Origin: Tannerella sp.
GTDB taxonomy: Bacteria; Bacteroidota; Bacteroidia; Bacteroidales; Tannerellaceae
Direction of reading: 5' to 3'
Assembly (NCBI GenBank): GCA_031277235.1
Contig: JAITMT010000442.1
Location: forward strand, 1 to 16,813
DNA: 16,813 bases
The position numbers were made by a program, and so were the translations under genes. Each line of letters begins with the position of its first letter. The first letter of the stretch is position 1. The notes beneath the pieces are model-generated. The model was not told the origin of the DNA. It searched no databases and worked only from the letters and a program-made list of their open reading frames with translations. Of the stretch, positions 14,326 to 16,813 are shown one piece after another.

Positions 14326-14370
14326 CGAATAAAGTGTAAAATTTTGTTGAAAATTGTGATTTTATTGTTA

Positions 14371-14499
14371 AATGTCATGTTTCAACCTCTGTTCGACTCC
14401 GAAGGAGTCGTATATGAATCTGAATGGCGTTTTCTATAAATATTTGAATCCTTCGGATTCATTATTGCACTATTTCAGGTATTTATACGGAGATTCATT
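14371..14499. repeat. 129-bp direct repeat, copy 1
   Basis: About 95 percent identical by eye to 14586-14714, with no length difference. It contains two hairpins, GACTCC-GAA-GGAGTC (14395-14409) and GAATCC-TTC-GGATTC (14446-14460). Changes between copies fall in the loops and linkers, not in the stems. Confidence 0.9.
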
Positions 14500-14585
14500 T
14501 TAAGAATTAAAAATTAAGAATTATGTATATCCCTATTTATACCCAAACATCTTTTCAATCCTGAAGGGATTGCATGTTTATAGAA

Positions 14586-14714
14586 AATGTCATGTTTCAA
14601 CCTCTGTTCGACTCCAAAGGAGTCGTATATAAATCCGAATGGCGTTTTCTATAAATATTTGAATCCGTTGGATTCATAATTGCACTATTTCAGGTATTTA
14701 TACGGAGATTCATT
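14586..14714. repeat. 129-bp direct repeat, copy 2
   Basis: The matching hairpins are GACTCC-AAA-GGAGTC (14610-14624) and GAATCC-GTT-GGATTC (14661-14675). Between the copies, at 14560-14575, lies a third hairpin of the same style (AATCC-TGAA-GGGATT). Confidence 0.9.
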
Positions 14715-14726
14715 AAATTATATAAA

Positions 14727-14888
14727 TGTGCCTTTAGGCACAAAATATTGGTAGAAAAATGAAATCTCCTTCATGCTGTGTGCCATAGGTACGCGATTTT
14801 CTCTCGAATTGCTTTTAATCACGTACCTGGCGGCACGTGAAAGGGTTGATATATTGTATTTCTACCAATATTCCGTCCCTAACGGGAC
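14727..14888. mobile_element. MITE-like intergenic element with 14-bp terminal inverted repeats
   Basis: AATATTGGTAGAAA (14744-14757) and its perfect reverse complement (14859-14872) bound a 129-bp segment. Nested inside, GTGCCATAGGTACG pairs imperfectly with CGTACCTGGCGGCAC, so the whole can fold into one long stem. It is flanked by two small hairpins, TGTGCC-TTTA-GGCACA (14727-14742) and GTCCC-TAAC-GGGAC (14875-14888). No transposase is encoded and no clear target-site duplication was seen. Calling it a mobile element is inference; it may simply be an extragenic repeat family. Confidence 0.55.
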
Positions 14889-14954
14889 AAGAATTGGCAG
14901 TTTGAAAAGCACCGCAATAATTACTTTAATCTATTCATCGCCTCTATTTGCCAA

Positions 14955-16115
<1,161 letters not shown>

Positions 16116-16136
16116 TTTTTTACGTCATTTAGCCGG

Positions 16137-16144
16137 CAAAAGTA
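16137..16144 (-). promoter_or_regulatory. Predicted -7 promoter element of the PLP-enzyme gene
   Basis: TACTTTTG on the minus strand matches TAnnTTTG and lies 21 bp upstream of the ATG. No convincing -33 TTG was found at the usual distance. The short leader leaves no room for a riboswitch. Confidence 0.5.
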
Positions 16145-16277
16145 ACAATAAATCGGGAATTGGGAAATACCTTTTTTGTGGTAGGCTAAATCAGACTGCC
16201 TACACGTGCCTCAACACCATCTTTCTTGCTTTTAATAATTTCTTTTCTGTTTTTACCGTTAATTCATATAAAAATTG

Positions 16278-16285
16278 TAATTTTG
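16278..16285 (+). promoter_or_regulatory. Predicted -7 promoter element of the methyltransferase gene
   Basis: TAATTTTG matches TAnnTTTG, 72 bp upstream of the ATG at 16358. The -33 region is weak. A direct repeat follows downstream (16291-16314). Confidence 0.5.
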
Positions 16286-16290
16286 CGGAA

Positions 16291-16314
16291 AATGTCAAGA
16301 CTGTAATGTCAAGA
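16291..16314 (+). repeat. Two direct copies of AATGTCAAGA in the methyltransferase leader
   Basis: AATGTCAAGA at 16291-16300 and 16305-16314, with a 14-bp period, located at or just after the predicted transcription start. It could be an operator half-site pair, but it could also be chance. Confidence 0.5.
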
Positions 16315-16357
16315 TTTTGAATTTCATAGATGCATTAAATAGATATAATAAATTCTT

Positions 16358-16813
16358 ATGAATAAGATAGATAGACTCGACTTGCAAAGCCCCGATCGGG
16401 TAAATGACAACTTCGACAAGTTGGCAGCCCTGTTTCCGAACTGCGTAACGGAAAGCGCCGAAGGCAAAGCCATTGATTTCGACTTGCTGAAACAGGAATT
16501 GAGCCATGCCGTAGTGGAAGGCAACCGCGAACGCTACCGTTTGGAATGGCCCGGAAAGCGTGAAGCAATCGTTACTGCCAATCTACCTACAACCAACACT
16601 TTACGACCCATACGCGAAGATTCCGTGGATTTCGACAATACAGAAAACCTTTACATTGAGGGCGATAACCTCGAAGTATTGAAAATTTTGCAGGAAAGTT
16701 ATTTCAATCTAATCAAAATGATATACATTGATCCGCCTTATAACACTGGGAGTGACTTTGTATATCACGATAATTACACCAGGGATCGAGAAACAGAACT
16801 CGTTGAGAGTGGA
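16358..16813 (+). CDS. mod: N-terminal part of a type III-like adenine DNA methyltransferase (Mod), cut by window end
   Basis: The frame opens at ATG 16358 (MNKIDRLDLQSPDRVNDNFD) and is open for 152 codons to the window edge. It contains ENLYIEGDNLEVLKILQES (95-114) and the catalytic motif MIYIDPPYNTGSDFVYHDNY (121-140). DPPY is motif IV of N6-adenine methyltransferases, and its position near the N-terminus, before the SAM-binding motif, is the beta-class order seen in type III Mod subunits. In that family Mod methylates and recognises DNA, and a res gene usually follows; it would lie outside this window. A solitary methyltransferase is also possible. No simple sequence repeat that could cause phase variation is seen in the visible part. 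A predicted promoter lies at 16278-16285. Confidence 0.85.
   Translation, partial: MNKIDRLDLQSPDRVNDNFDKLAALFPNCVTESAEGKAIDFDLLKQELSHAVVEGNRERYRLEWPGKREAIVTANLPTTNTLRPIREDSVDFDNTENLYIEGDNLEVLKILQESYFNLIKMIYIDPPYNTGSDFVYHDNYTRDRETELVESG

Noticed and set aside
16181..16203. Hairpin GTAGGC...GCCTAC upstream of the methyltransferase gene
   Set aside because: Only six base pairs with an 11-base loop and no U-tract; could easily be chance.

Overview
The window reads as chromosomal DNA from a Bacteroidota bacterium, probably order Bacteroidales. Four signs support this: a very large secreted protein ending in a type IX secretion (T9SS) sorting domain, repeated promoters of the Bacteroidetes TAnnTTTG type, weak Shine-Dalgarno sequences, and a typical HU-like/DUF4469 protein. 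The species cannot be named from the sequence alone.

Layout. Positions 1-79 hold the start of a leftward gene cut by the window edge. Positions 100-1540 hold an HU-like/DUF4469 protein gene (leftward) surrounded by extragenic repeats: three copies of a 64-bp palindromic element, an 8-bp tandem array and a 23-bp array of hairpins. Positions 1430-3021 are a leftward toxin-antitoxin island: an orphan antitoxin-like gene with its own terminator, a YoeB-like pair, and a YafQ-like pair whose antitoxin appears shortened while its tail sequence sits on the front of the toxin frame. Each of the three cassettes has the same promoter module, embedded in 7-bp tandem repeats. Positions 3022-3511 are intergenic, with several repeats and the promoter of the next gene. 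Positions 3512-5290 encode a membrane-anchored TPR protein with a C-terminal helix-turn-helix (rightward). Positions 5291-5941 lie between convergent genes and are packed with repeats, with a simple terminator at one end and a perfect 20-bp inverted repeat at the other. Positions 5942-13630 (leftward) encode a 2562-residue secreted protein: a trypsin-fold protease of the lysyl-endopeptidase type, PKD domains, an adhesin-type domain, three copies of a PKD plus beta-sandwich supermodule, BACON-like and MBG-like domains, and the T9SS sorting domain. Its promoter lies about 290 bp upstream of the start codon, leaving a long leader with a compact, foldable GC-richer segment. Positions 14169-14325 look like an independent small transcription unit of about 120 nt. 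Positions 14371-14888 hold a 129-bp direct repeat and a 129-bp element flanked by 14-bp inverted repeats. Positions 14955-16115 encode a PLP enzyme of the cystathionine gamma-synthase/lyase family (leftward). At 16358 begins a rightward DNA-methyltransferase gene of type III Mod appearance, cut by the window end.

How the parts relate. The protease is likely exported through the outer membrane and attached to the surface or released. The neighbouring TPR-HTH protein converges on it and could be a regulator, but nothing in the sequence proves a link. The toxin-antitoxin island and the methyltransferase look like accessory DNA; the PLP enzyme is metabolic. The most unusual features are the repeated promoter module of the toxin-antitoxin cassettes, the split antitoxin, the small transcription unit, the structured protease leader, and the dense 7-bp and 8-bp satellites between genes.
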